From Symplocastrum torsivum CPER-KK1 (lineage in GTDB: Bacteria; Cyanobacteriota; Cyanobacteriia; Cyanobacteriales; Coleofasciculaceae), in assembly GCA_019358875.1 (NCBI GenBank), contig JAHHIF010000007.1:62001-126000 (forward strand): a stretch of DNA of 64,000 nt, written 5' to 3'. Both the position numbers and the translations under genes were made by a program. Each line of letters opens with the position of its first letter. Position 1 is the stretch's first letter. Positions 1-7,963 of this stretch are shown in pieces. The notes under the pieces are model-generated. The model searched no databases. It saw nothing but the letters and a program-made list of their open reading frames with translations, and was not told the origin of the DNA.

Positions 1-2
1 GC

Positions 3-716
3 TCTATTAGTGTTTGGCTAAAATTTGCTTTCAAGTCTGTAAATAACAATTTAAGCAATTTAAATTTAAAGCTCCTTAGTTCTTATTTAGTAGAATCTAA
101 ATCTTGTATTATAAAGTTTATCAATAAAAGGGATACTATAAAGAGTCATTCTGAAGTTTTAGAGTTACAAGATAAACTAAGACCTTTAGCTAACCAGACT
201 AATATTAACACTCTGGGCATTTATACCCCTCCAAATGATAAAGATTTATTGTTAAGTATAGATAAGTTTCAATTAGCTTCATCTGAGCTTCAGGCAGCAG
301 ATAATTTATATTATCTAACTCGCTCATCAAACTTGCCTGTTAATCGGAATTTTAGTATTTCTCCGGAGTCGAGAGATAATTTATTAGTCAAAGAGACTAT
401 CAAATCTGAACAATTGATGATTTTAAAAGTTAAGAAGCCGGATTATTTAGGTGAATCCAAATGGGAATTTAGATATGACGGGAGATCGATTGATGTAAAA
501 ATTACTGACTCAGAATGGTTAAAAAAATTTAAGCAAAGAGAGGTTATTATCGCACCAGGTGATGCAGTTAAAGCGAAAGTTGAAATTGTAGTTAAGTATG
601 ATTTTAAAGGGGAGTCAATATCTACTCAGCATACTATTCAGAAAGTGATTGAAGTTATACCTATGCCTCCTGATAACCAACTTTCCTTGTTTAAAGACAA
701 AAAATTAGGAAGCTAA
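3..716 (+). CDS. 3' part of an unrecognised gene, cut by the window start
   Basis: The frame is open from the first bases of the window, so this is the C-terminal ~237 residues of a larger protein; the TTG at 249 is not needed as a start. The visible part is lysine- and serine-rich, soluble, without membrane segments or a motif I recognise. It ends with a basic tail (SLFKDKKLGS). The DNA is clearly more AT-rich than the rest of the window, as are the two following genes, which suggests an accessory region. Its stop overlaps the 3' end of the convergent PIN-domain gene. Real coding is supported by the length of the open frame; function is unknown. Confidence 0.6.
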   Translation, partial: SISVWLKFAFKSVNNNLSNLNLKLLSSYLVESKSCIIKFINKRDTIKSHSEVLELQDKLRPLANQTNINTLGIYTPPNDKDLLLSIDKFQLASSELQAADNLYYLTRSSNLPVNRNFSISPESRDNLLVKETIKSEQLMILKVKKPDYLGESKWEFRYDGRSIDVKITDSEWLKKFKQREVIIAPGDAVKAKVEIVVKYDFKGESISTQHTIQKVIEVIPMPPDNQLSLFKDKKLGS

Positions 717-1189
717 ATTTTAATATTCATCCATTCTTGAGCATTTTCTTGAGCAAATATCTTCAGATGCCGGATATTTTTTGTAGCAATCAAGACAGCA
801 CGTCCGGGAAACGCTTCACTTAATATACTCCAATGAGCTGAAATAATCATGTCTGCATCAATATTTTTATCATCTGTTGTAGGTACATGGTTTTGACGTG
901 TATCAGCCCAAAAATCCGCAGCTTTTTGCATTACCTCTGTAGTTAGTGGGAGAAAATCAATCACCTCTCTAAGGCTGTTTAGAATTGCCAAACCATCACT
1001 TTGTATACGAATAAACTCTCGCCTAACCTCGTAATCCGAAATTTCTGAAGTTACTACATAAATGCCTTTAGAAAGTAATGTGTACAACCATTGTGTACAT
1101 TGGGATATTTCATTCTCTTCTTCTTCAGATGCATCCTGAACAGGACTCGCTAGTAAGCCAAGGACTCCGGAGTCTAAAATAACAATCAC
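713..1189 (-). CDS. PIN-domain ribonuclease-like protein
   Basis: Begins VIVILDSGVLGLLASP, the typical first strand and acidic residue of PIN nucleases, followed by a conserved-type Glu (SEISDYEVRRE), acidic residues in TDDKNIDADMIISAH and the late strand VLIATKNIRHLKIF. PIN proteins cut RNA with a divalent metal and often act as VapC-type toxins. I chose the GTG at 1189, one base after the stop of the upstream gene, because the PIN fold begins exactly there and GAAAGGGAC lies upstream; an ATG at 1231 would overlap the neighbour by 41 bp. At about 158 residues it is slightly longer than classic VapC. Translational coupling to the 1191-1931 gene suggests one functional unit. Confidence 0.75.
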   Translation of the reverse strand: MIVILDSGVLGLLASPVQDASEEEENEISQCTQWLYTLLSKGIYVVTSEISDYEVRREFIRIQSDGLAILNSLREVIDFLPLTTEVMQKAADFWADTRQNHVPTTDDKNIDADMIISAHWSILSEAFPGRAVLIATKNIRHLKIFAQENAQEWMNIKI

Positions 1190-1190
1190 G

Positions 1191-1931
1191 CTATAAATTT
1201 TGTCCCTTTCTTTTACTTTGAATCTCTTCAAGTCTTGCCTTAGCCCACGCTATAGCTGCTTGGTTCTTTTCTAATTGCTCTTCTTCATCACGTCCTAAGT
1301 GTCTTAAATATGGTAATAATGTTTCTTGGGCTGTATTCATTCCTTTTGCACGTTTCAGTAAAGATTGTGCTGTAGCCTGTAATCGTACAGTAGGCTTTGA
1401 GCCTCTAAGCTCTATAGCTCTATCCACAGCTTTTGGTATAAACAAAAAAGAATCTTTATATTTTTTAAATAAATCTTCTTTTTGTTGAATAGAGAGGAAA
1501 AGAAGCCGCAATCTAATCAATAGGCCCCTCCAGCCATAAAATTTTGAACTTGCTCTACAGAGATCCCAAGCTAAGTTAATAAAAAATTGATGACTTTCCT
1601 GTGAAAAAATATCCCAGCAAGATTCTATACCTACAGAGATTTTTTCGAGTTTATCTGCATACTTATTTACGTTTGTTGGTATATCATCCTTAATCTCAAC
1701 AGGTGTATTGACTGCCTCTATGTATTTTTGACTCCCTGCAATCATTTCAAGTAGTGTATCATCAACACTTTTACCTTTTAGTGCAGCTACTTCTCTAAAG
1801 AACTCAGAGATTTCATCTTCTATTCCATTAGAAGTAAGATGACTTTCAAGAATTTGCTTGATACTATTAACATCAAGTGCTGTTTCATTAAATTGATCTT
1901 TTTCAAGCTCCCAGATAATTTCGTTAAGCAT
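1191..1931 (-). CDS. Unknown protein coupled to the PIN nuclease
   Basis: A 246-residue, largely helical, charged protein (starts MLNEIIWELEKDQFNETAL, ends with a basic KRKGQNL tail). I do not recognise a family. It lies immediately upstream of the PIN-domain gene on the same strand, with one base between its stop and the likely GTG start of the nuclease. In toxin-antitoxin pairs the first gene usually encodes the antitoxin, but this protein is much longer than typical VapB-like antitoxins and shows no obvious AbrB, RHH or Phd motif, so it may be a larger partner or substrate adaptor. The role is inferred from position only. Confidence 0.6.
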   Translation of the reverse strand: MLNEIIWELEKDQFNETALDVNSIKQILESHLTSNGIEDEISEFFREVAALKGKSVDDTLLEMIAGSQKYIEAVNTPVEIKDDIPTNVNKYADKLEKISVGIESCWDIFSQESHQFFINLAWDLCRASSKFYGWRGLLIRLRLLFLSIQQKEDLFKKYKDSFLFIPKAVDRAIELRGSKPTVRLQATAQSLLKRAKGMNTAQETLLPYLRHLGRDEEEQLEKNQAAIAWAKARLEEIQSKRKGQNL

Positions 1932-2237
1932 TTTTTGCGCCTCCTAGAAAGAAGCTATAATTGATAATTTTACCCTTATTGTGTTCTGAGTTCTGTAACA
2001 AGCTTATGCTAACGCTATGGAGCTTAAGATGAGGCACAGTAGAACAAAATCATCTAAAGATTTATAACAAAAACTTGACCTTATTGCAGAAATCACTCAA
2101 TCTGCTAAGGTAATCTTAATTAACTCAGTAAACCTAAAAATCTTAGCGCCACTCAAAAGCTAGTTCAGAGCTTAAGAGCGGCTAACCCCCCAACTGAGTA
2201 AGCAGTCTGGAGGCTAGAAGAAATGGTAACACTCCTC
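1932..2237. other. Intergenic, nothing recognised
   Basis: AT-rich spacer upstream of the minus-strand PIN operon. GGAGGCGCAAAAA at the 3' edge (minus strand) is the likely ribosome-binding site of the 1191-1931 gene. I see no RNA gene or coding frame. Confidence 0.4.
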
Positions 2238-2277
2238 TAGCCACCCCGACTTTCTATGCAATAAAGCGGGGTGGCTA
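2238..2277. repeat. 11-bp inverted repeat (TAGCCACCCCG / CGGGGTGGCTA)
   Basis: Perfect 11-bp arms separated by 18 bases. It sits between the AT-rich accessory block and the gene starting at 2328. There is no T-tract, so it is not a standard terminator; it may be the boundary repeat of an acquired segment or the end hairpin of a lost insertion element. It also contains the GTG at 2271 that could otherwise be taken as a start codon. Confidence 0.5.
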
Positions 2278-2327
2278 ATATTTTGGGTCACTACACCTTC
2301 ACCCAAAAACAGGAGCAATCTACCCTC

Positions 2328-2921
2328 ATGTCCCAGAACTTAATCACCGCCGGGTTCATCGACCCCGGACAATTACCCCTCGACCAAGTACGGCAGCAAG
2401 TTGCCACTTTCCTCAAAGTTTCCCTCAACCAAATCGATCGCATAGAGTGCTGGCAGCACCAAATCTGGGTGAAACTCGTTGAATCCCGTGCCAAATTCAT
2501 CAGTTATCGCAGCTTGCCCCTCTGGATTGAACAGGGAATTGCTGTTATCAAACGCTGCACATCCCGCGCCAGCCTCGACCAGTTAGGCGGAATCTTACGC
2601 AGCGAACGAGACTGGTACGATGAGCATGACAATCCTCAAGCCGTGCAACCGTGGCGGGACGCTTGGGCGCAACAAGCTCAACACTTGCGGGAAGAAGAAG
2701 AACGCACTCTTCCCATTCGCGCTCATCAGCAAGCCGGAAGCGAGTGGTATTCGGCTTGGCAACAAGTGTTGTACTGTTGCCGAGATTTTACGGGACTAGA
2801 GCGATTAGCCCCGGAAATTCGACAGCAAAGCCAAGAATTTTCTGACTTACCAGAGGTGATGCAAGCGATGCAACAACTGTGGAACCAGCGCTGGCAAGAA
2901 CTAAAAAAAGCCTACGCTTGA
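2328..2921 (+). CDS. Hypothetical cyanobacterial protein
   Basis: About 197 residues, rich in Gln, Trp and Arg, predicted soluble and mostly helical (repeated WR, QQ and EEE patches such as LREEEERTLPIRAHQQ). I chose ATG 2328 because AGGAG lies 12 bases upstream; an upstream GTG at 2271 is buried in the inverted repeat 2238-2277. GC content returns to the window average here. No family recognised. It is convergent with znuA and probably independent of it. Confidence 0.6.
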   Translation: MSQNLITAGFIDPGQLPLDQVRQQVATFLKVSLNQIDRIECWQHQIWVKLVESRAKFISYRSLPLWIEQGIAVIKRCTSRASLDQLGGILRSERDWYDEHDNPQAVQPWRDAWAQQAQHLREEEERTLPIRAHQQAGSEWYSAWQQVLYCCRDFTGLERLAPEIRQQSQEFSDLPEVMQAMQQLWNQRWQELKKAYA

Positions 2922-2955
2922 TTATTCCACCTTCGGATTGATTGTGTATTTCTCT

Positions 2956-4020
2956 TTATTTCGCCTGAAATGGCGTGAACTTGCCTCCCAGTCCTTCCAC
3001 TATTGTTTGGGTGTTGGCAATCAGCATCTTCTCGTAAGTATCACCCTCTGAACCCTTTTCTCCGATTCCATCGGCATACAATTTTCGGTCTGAAACTTTA
3101 ACATTCGCTTCTTTAGCTACCGACTCGATCAGCTTCGGATTAACTGTAGTTTCAGCAAAAATTGTGGGTACCTTCGTACTTTTAATTTCTCCCACCAGTT
3201 CTTTTACCCGTCCTGCTGTTGCTCTTTCGTCAGTGCTAATACCCTGTAAAGCACCTTCTACAGGAATACCATAAGCGGTAGAGTAATAGCCCATTGCATC
3301 ATGAGTTGTGACCAATGTGCGTTGATTCGCTGGAATTGTGCTGATTTGCGATTTAATCCAGCTATCTAGCTGCGCTAGTTCACTGGTCATTTTTTCGGTG
3401 TTGCTGGTGTATTGTGCGGCATTGTTGGGGGATAACTTTTCTAGATTGTCGCTAATTGTCTCAGCGATGCGGATACCATTTTGGGCATTATTCCAAACAT
3501 GGGGGTCAGTTTCACCATGAGCGTGACCGGCTTCTGCTTTTTCCTCACCTTCATGTTCATGAGCGTGACCGGCTTCTGCTTTTTCCTCACCCTCATGATC
3601 ATGCTCTTCACCAGCAAGGGGTTCAGGAACAGCTACTTCACTGACAGCGACTTTTGACGCAGAATTTTTGCTTGACTCGATAATCTTGATCAACCCCGGT
3701 TCAAAACCATAGCCGTTGTAGAGAATGAGTTGTGCTTGTTCGATCGCTTTGCGATCGCTTGGCTTTGGTTCATACACATGGGGGTCAGTCCCTGCCGGAA
3801 TCAAACAGGTAAGATCAACGGTATCTTGGGCAATTTCTTGGGTAATGTCGCAAAGGACACTACTAGTTGCGACAACTTTTGGCTTTTCGCTATTTGCTGA
3901 GGACGGTGATGTCGCCGTTGTGTCAGACGCTGAATTAGTTGTCTGCTGACGGACACTACAGCTTGTTATCCCTAGTACCAGTAGCAAGAAAGCTGTGCTT
4001 CCTAAGCTGCGAGTTTTCAT
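2956..4020 (-). CDS. znuA: Zinc ABC transporter substrate-binding lipoprotein
   Basis: Cluster A-I/TroA-type solute-binding protein that captures periplasmic Zn2+ and delivers it to the ZnuB permease. From ATG 4020 it has a hydrophobic signal followed by ITSC with lipid-anchor candidate Cys21, although the lipobox fits poorly. Likely ligands are His in DPHVYEPKPSD, His in DPHVWNN, His in TTHDAMGYY and the acidic residue in FAETTVNP; a third His rather than Glu argues for zinc over manganese. Between the first two ligands is a mobile loop rich in His, Asp and Glu, as in other ZnuA proteins, containing a tandem 14-residue duplication. It is divergent from znuCB with a Fur/Zur-like box in between. 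Two in-frame ATGs (4038, 4056) lie upstream; 4020 gives the best signal peptide. Confidence 0.9.
   Translation of the reverse strand: MKTRSLGSTAFLLLVLGITSCSVRQQTTNSASDTTATSPSSANSEKPKVVATSSVLCDITQEIAQDTVDLTCLIPAGTDPHVYEPKPSDRKAIEQAQLILYNGYGFEPGLIKIIESSKNSASKVAVSEVAVPEPLAGEEHDHEGEEKAEAGHAHEHEGEEKAEAGHAHGETDPHVWNNAQNGIRIAETISDNLEKLSPNNAAQYTSNTEKMTSELAQLDSWIKSQISTIPANQRTLVTTHDAMGYYSTAYGIPVEGALQGISTDERATAGRVKELVGEIKSTKVPTIFAETTVNPKLIESVAKEANVKVSDRKLYADGIGEKGSEGDTYEKMLIANTQTIVEGLGGKFTPFQAK
3517..3600. repeat. Tandem 42-bp repeat inside znuA
   Basis: Two head-to-tail 42-bp units differing at only a couple of bases encode two copies of EHEGEEKAEAGHAH in the metal-binding loop of ZnuA. The period is a multiple of three, so copy-number change would keep the frame. 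Confidence 0.9.
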
Positions 4021-4067
4021 GACGATGCTTTTTAACATGACCAGTCTTTGAGCCAATATAATAGAAC

Positions 4068-4086
4068 GATAATGATTCTCATATTG
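4068..4086. promoter_or_regulatory. Fur/Zur-type operator between znuA and znuCB
   Basis: GATAATGATTCTCATATTG matches 14 of 19 positions of the classical Fur box (GATAATGATAATCATTATC), with the left half intact. It lies 7 bases before the znuC start and 47 bases before the znuA start, so one site could repress both directions. Zur is the expected regulator for a zinc importer; the assignment is inferred from the site and the genes. Confidence 0.65.
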
Positions 4087-4093
4087 CTCGTTA

Positions 4094-4843
4094 ATGTTAG
4101 AAGTTCAAGACTTAGCTGTCAACTACCGGGGGGTTCGCGCTTTAGGGAATGTCAGCTTCTACTTACAACCAGGACAGTTAGTTGGTGTGATTGGTCCCAA
4201 TGGTGCTGGTAAAAGCACAATGATTAAAGCGATGCTGGGATTAGTGCCTACGGCAAGTGGTGTCGTGAAGTTTTGCGGACAGGTACTCAAACAACAGCTT
4301 CGTTGCTGTGCTTATGTGCCACAGCGATCGCAAATTGACTGGGATTATCCGACAACCGTTTGGAGTGTGGTGATGATGGCACGTAGCAAACACACCGGAT
4401 GGTTCCGTTCTCCTAATCATCAATCTAAAGAAATTGTTGCCACCGCACTTCAACGGGTAGGAATGTGGGAACTGCGGCATCGTCAAATTGGAGAACTTTC
4501 GGGTGGACAGCAGCAACGGGTTTTTTTGGCACGAGCGCTAGCACAGCAAGCCTCTTTATTCTTATTTGATGAACCCCTTGCAGGTATTGATAAAAAGACT
4601 GAAGCGATTATTTTTCAGATATTTGCTGAACTAAAGGCAGAGGGGAAAACTTTATTAATTAGTTCTCATGAGTGGGGGAAGGAATTGTCTCACTATGATC
4701 GCTTGCTGTTGTTAAACCAATATTTAATTGCTAATGGTTCTCCTCAAGAGGTGATGACATTAGACAATATTCAACAGGCTTATGGTGCTGGTTTACAGTC
4801 ACAACTTTTGAATGAGTCAGCAGAGACGATATATGTTTGTTAG
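4094..4843 (+). CDS. znuC: Zinc ABC transporter ATP-binding protein
   Basis: Cytoplasmic ABC ATPase powering the ZnuB permease. All motifs are present: Walker A GPNGAGKST (residues 34-42), Q-loop region YVPQRSQIDWDYP, signature LSGGQQQR, Walker B LFLFDEP and H-loop SSHEW. The length (249 aa) is normal for the ZnuC/MntA group. It is divergent from znuA and 57 bp upstream of znuB on the same strand. The SQIDWDYP sequence after the Q-loop is typical of Mn/Zn importers; zinc is preferred because of the ZnuA ligand set and the Zur-like box. Confidence 0.9.
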   Translation: MLEVQDLAVNYRGVRALGNVSFYLQPGQLVGVIGPNGAGKSTMIKAMLGLVPTASGVVKFCGQVLKQQLRCCAYVPQRSQIDWDYPTTVWSVVMMARSKHTGWFRSPNHQSKEIVATALQRVGMWELRHRQIGELSGGQQQRVFLARALAQQASLFLFDEPLAGIDKKTEAIIFQIFAELKAEGKTLLISSHEWGKELSHYDRLLLLNQYLIANGSPQEVMTLDNIQQAYGAGLQSQLLNESAETIYVC

Positions 4844-4900
4844 AGCTTAGTGATTATTTGAGGCTAAAACAGGCATAAAAATCCAAAATCTACCATTAAT

Positions 4901-5791
4901 ATGCTGAATTGGTTAATAGAACCACTGGGCTACGAGTTCATACGAAATGCGATCGCAGTAGGCATTCTCACGGGAATTCTTTGCCCGGTGGTGGGTACCT
5001 ATCTGATTGTTCAGCGCATGGCTTTGCTGGGAGATGTGATAGCCCATGCGGTTTTACCGGGACTTGCGATCGCGTTTTTCTGGGGCGTTAATATTTTACT
5101 CGGAGCTTTCATCTCCGGTGTCTTGAGTACATTTGTAATTGCCTGGATTCGCTCACAATCCCGTGTCAAAGTTGACGCAGCAATGGCGCTAACCTTCTCT
5201 AGCTTCTTTTCTTTAGGTATTGTTCTAATTACCTTGCTAAAAAGTAATTTAGACTTGGATAGTTTTCTATTTGGTGATATCTTGGGCGTAACAATCAATG
5301 ATGTTCAGCGCACGGCTATCATTACTGTAATTATTTTAGGTTTAGTTAAACTCTTCTATAAAGAATTACTATTTTTTACCTTTGATAAACTGGGTGCTAG
5401 AGCGCTTGGGTATCCGATTAATGCCCTTCACTACGGTTTAATGGCGGGTATCACGCTCACGATTGTTGTGAGTATGCAAACGGTAGGTGTTGTGCTAGTC
5501 ATTTCCCTACTCGTTGGGCCTGGGATTACAGCATATCTCTTGGTGAAAGAAGTACACCAAGTCATGATAGTGGGAGCAATTTTAGGAATTATTGCTAGTA
5601 TCAGCGGGGTTTACAGCAGCTACTACTTGAATATCCCCTCTGGCCCAGCGATCGTATTGGTAACCTTCAGTTTATTTTTACTTGCGCTTTTATTTAGCCC
5701 TTCACAAGGCATTTTGACACGTCCAGAAATTGCTAATCGCACAACTGCAATTTTGCGATCGCTGAAATCTCGAAAACATGGTGATAAGTAA
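4901..5791 (+). CDS. znuB: Zinc ABC transporter permease
   Basis: ABC-3 family membrane permease with about eight or nine hydrophobic helices over 296 residues. It opens with FIRNAIAVGILTGILCPVVG and carries LLGDVIAHAVLPGLA, the conserved family motif, followed by the VDAAMALTFSSFFSLGI and MAGITLTIVVSMQTVGVVLV helices. It forms the Zn2+ channel with ZnuC and receives substrate from ZnuA. Cotranscription with znuC is likely (57-bp gap, no terminator). A strong hairpin follows 19 bp after the stop. Confidence 0.9.
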   Translation: MLNWLIEPLGYEFIRNAIAVGILTGILCPVVGTYLIVQRMALLGDVIAHAVLPGLAIAFFWGVNILLGAFISGVLSTFVIAWIRSQSRVKVDAAMALTFSSFFSLGIVLITLLKSNLDLDSFLFGDILGVTINDVQRTAIITVIILGLVKLFYKELLFFTFDKLGARALGYPINALHYGLMAGITLTIVVSMQTVGVVLVISLLVGPGITAYLLVKEVHQVMIVGAILGIIASISGVYSSYYLNIPSGPAIVLVTFSLFLLALLFSPSQGILTRPEIANRTTAILRSLKSRKHGDK

Positions 5792-5809
5792 ACGGCAAAC
5801 TGAAGGCTA

Positions 5810-5840
5810 GATTCCCGTCTTCTTTGAGAAGACGGGAATC
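5810..5840 (+). terminator. Strong hairpin after znuB
   Basis: Perfect 13-bp arms (GATTCCCGTCTTC / GAAGACGGGAATC) around a 5-base loop, 19 bp after the znuB stop. There is no T-run on the plus strand, so it may stabilise the mRNA end rather than terminate by the standard mechanism. Confidence 0.55.
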
Positions 5841-5841
5841 T

Positions 5842-5978
5842 GAACCGCTGATAGCTGACGGCTTTGGAGCTATATAGCAGTAGCCACTTAGGTTAGGACC
5901 TTAACGGGAGCTTGCGTTCCTTCGCTAGAGCCTAATTGACTGAAAGCTGACCGCTGAAAGCTGACTGCTGATTGCTAT
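5842..5978. repeat. Imperfect short repeats of the AGCTGA type
   Basis: Contains several copies of an imperfect unit such as CTGAAAGCTGACCG and GCTGATAGCTGACGG in tandem or close succession. Similar sequence occurs on the other strand near 28,815-28,850. Such CTGA-rich short repeats are common in cyanobacterial spacers; no coding function is seen. Confidence 0.5.
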
Positions 5979-5979
5979 A

Positions 5980-6462
5980 TCAAGCATTTGCTGAGAGGAA
6001 AGGAATACTCTGGGCGAGTGGATCTTTAACCGTAATCTTTTGTTTCATTGCCCAATATTCACTTAAAAAATGAATTTGTCTGAATCCAACAATTAAATTT
6101 AGTCCTGGTACAAAAATCCAGCAAACAACAAGCGGTGCTTTCAAACCTTCTTGGCGATAAAGTTCATTCACCGTTTTATACAACCTGAATTGAACAATAT
6201 AAATCCAGGCAACACCTAGCAAAGAAAACCAGCCAAACCATCCGGGAACATCCGGGTCAAATATCCATAAAGCTTGGGGAACCACTACACCTAAGACAAA
6301 AGGAAGTAAGCACAGCGTACCCGACCAACCATCGCCATTGTAACGACGCAATTCTTCTTGGATTATCCACTTGTACCAGCCGTAATAGAGCATCAAGCTG
6401 GCACCTGAGAAGAGAATGACTTGCCATAGAGGGCGCGGTTTACCTAAAACTTTGTCAGACAT
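5980..6462 (-). CDS. Small integral membrane protein, unknown
   Basis: A 160-residue protein with about four hydrophobic segments (VILFSGASLMLYYGWY, TLCLLPFVLGVVVPQALWIF, WFGWFSLLGVAWIYIVQF, APLVVCWIFVPGLNLIVGF) and short charged loops (RRYNGDGW, YRQEGLKAP). No transporter or enzyme motif is visible. It lies between znuB (convergent) and the oxidase gene on its own strand. Function is unknown; an inner-membrane or thylakoid location is the only safe inference. Confidence 0.65.
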   Translation of the reverse strand: MSDKVLGKPRPLWQVILFSGASLMLYYGWYKWIIQEELRRYNGDGWSGTLCLLPFVLGVVVPQALWIFDPDVPGWFGWFSLLGVAWIYIVQFRLYKTVNELYRQEGLKAPLVVCWIFVPGLNLIVGFRQIHFLSEYWAMKQKITVKDPLAQSIPFLSANA

Positions 6463-6690
6463 GTTCCTATGGATAGGTTTTTTTGTTAATTAATATTTCT
6501 TAATATATTAGAAGAAAATCTCTAGCGCTACTACCCTTCTGTTAATCCCGCAGTTCTAAACCCGATTTAGAGCTATTAAAGTCAATCAGCCTTGAGACAG
6601 ATTGACTTTGTTAGCACGGTCGCTGGGGCTGCTGCTAAACCCTTGGGTGACTATGACAAAGAGTCCTTTGTCTCCTCTGCCTAATTTCAG

Positions 6691-7845
6691 CTACCAACCA
6701 AACTTTGGAGGCAATACCAAACTCGAATCAATATCATCAACACACGCACAGCCACTCAATGCCATAGCAATGTCTAGTTCATCGCGTAGCAGTTGAAGGA
6801 CATGACGTACTCCGGCTTCTCCCCCAACAGCAAGTCCCCACAACACGGGACGCCCCAGTAAAACGGCTTTTGCGCCTAGGGCTAAAGCTTTGAGAACATC
6901 AGTTCCTCGGCGAATACCACCATCTACCAAGACTTCAGCTTGCTCAGAGACAGCCGCGACAACTTCACTTAAAGCCTCAATTGATGCGATCGCACCATCA
7001 AGTTGTCTCCCCCCATGATTCGATACAATTACGGCGTTTGCTCCATGTTCCACAGCTTTTAGCGCGTCATCTCCTCGCAGAATCCCTTTGACAACCACAG
7101 GCAAAGGTGATAAAGAACATAACCAATCTAAATCAGCCCAGGTTAGTGCTGGATTAATTTGTTCGGAAAAGTAGGCAAATAAGCCAGATTCGCCAAAACG
7201 TTCAGGGATTTTCAAGTCTTTGAGAGTCGTTAAATTGGCTAGGGACATTCCTGTAGGTAGCGTAAACTGGTTACGCTTATCTTTCTCCCGGTGTCCCATA
7301 ACTGGAGAATCGACAGTTAGACAAATTGCTTGATAACCAGCAGATTGGGCACGTTCTACTAAAGCTTGAGTTAAACCGCGATCGCGATGTACATAGAGTT
7401 GAAACCAAAAATTGTTGGATGCTAACTCCTCTTGTTGCTCAATTACTTCCTGGTTTTCCTGTCGCCATTGGTTCGAGGTATCAGCAACGTCTTCCAAACT
7501 TTTTGTCGCCAGTGTACTCACTACCATACTGGTTCCCAAACCACTAGCAGCTCTGGCTGTCGCAACTTCTCCATCTGGATGAGCTAAACACTGAAACGCC
7601 ATTGGGGCAATGAGAATAGGCATCGATAAGGTTTGCCCAAGAACCGTTGTGCAAGTTGAGCGATTGAGGACATCCATCAACATCCTGGGACGAAGCTTGA
7701 TGCGATCGTAAGCTTCCCGATTATCCCGTAGGGTGACTTCATCCCAAGCACCACCAGCATAGTAGTCAAGCGCCATCTGAGTGAGGTGTTCAGTAGCTCT
7801 TGTTTCGTATTCAAATAAATTAAGGAGTGGAATCTGAGCGTTCAT
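6691..7845 (-). CDS. FMN-dependent L-lactate / 2-hydroxyacid oxidase
   Basis: Complete member of the glycolate oxidase/lactate oxidase family (384 aa), which oxidises 2-hydroxyacids to 2-oxoacids with FMN and O2. Motifs in order: YYAGGAWDEVTLRDN near the N terminus, PILIAPMAF, STLA, FQLYVHRDR, LTVDSPVMGHREKDKRN, VVKGI, the catalytic-base block VSNHGGRQLDG and the FMN-phosphate loop DGGIRRGTDVLKALALGAKAV. Cyanobacterial relatives prefer L-lactate while plant relatives prefer glycolate; the few residues deciding this cannot be read with certainty here, so the substrate is left open. It has its own transcription unit, with no obvious partner gene. Confidence 0.9.
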   Translation of the reverse strand: MNAQIPLLNLFEYETRATEHLTQMALDYYAGGAWDEVTLRDNREAYDRIKLRPRMLMDVLNRSTCTTVLGQTLSMPILIAPMAFQCLAHPDGEVATARAASGLGTSMVVSTLATKSLEDVADTSNQWRQENQEVIEQQEELASNNFWFQLYVHRDRGLTQALVERAQSAGYQAICLTVDSPVMGHREKDKRNQFTLPTGMSLANLTTLKDLKIPERFGESGLFAYFSEQINPALTWADLDWLCSLSPLPVVVKGILRGDDALKAVEHGANAVIVSNHGGRQLDGAIASIEALSEVVAAVSEQAEVLVDGGIRRGTDVLKALALGAKAVLLGRPVLWGLAVGGEAGVRHVLQLLRDELDIAMALSGCACVDDIDSSLVLPPKFGW

Positions 7846-7963
7846 CTGGAGAAAAACTGAGTTCTATCAGTTTACCGCTGCCGATGCACAGTGACAGTTC
7901 TACCTGATAAGCGATCGCACATTCAACTCGACTATTTTTTGCAACTGCACTAGTAACGTAGAT

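Noticed and set aside
2271..2327. GTG start at 2271 for the following gene
   Set aside because: It lies inside an inverted repeat, and ATG 2328 has a proper AGGAG site.
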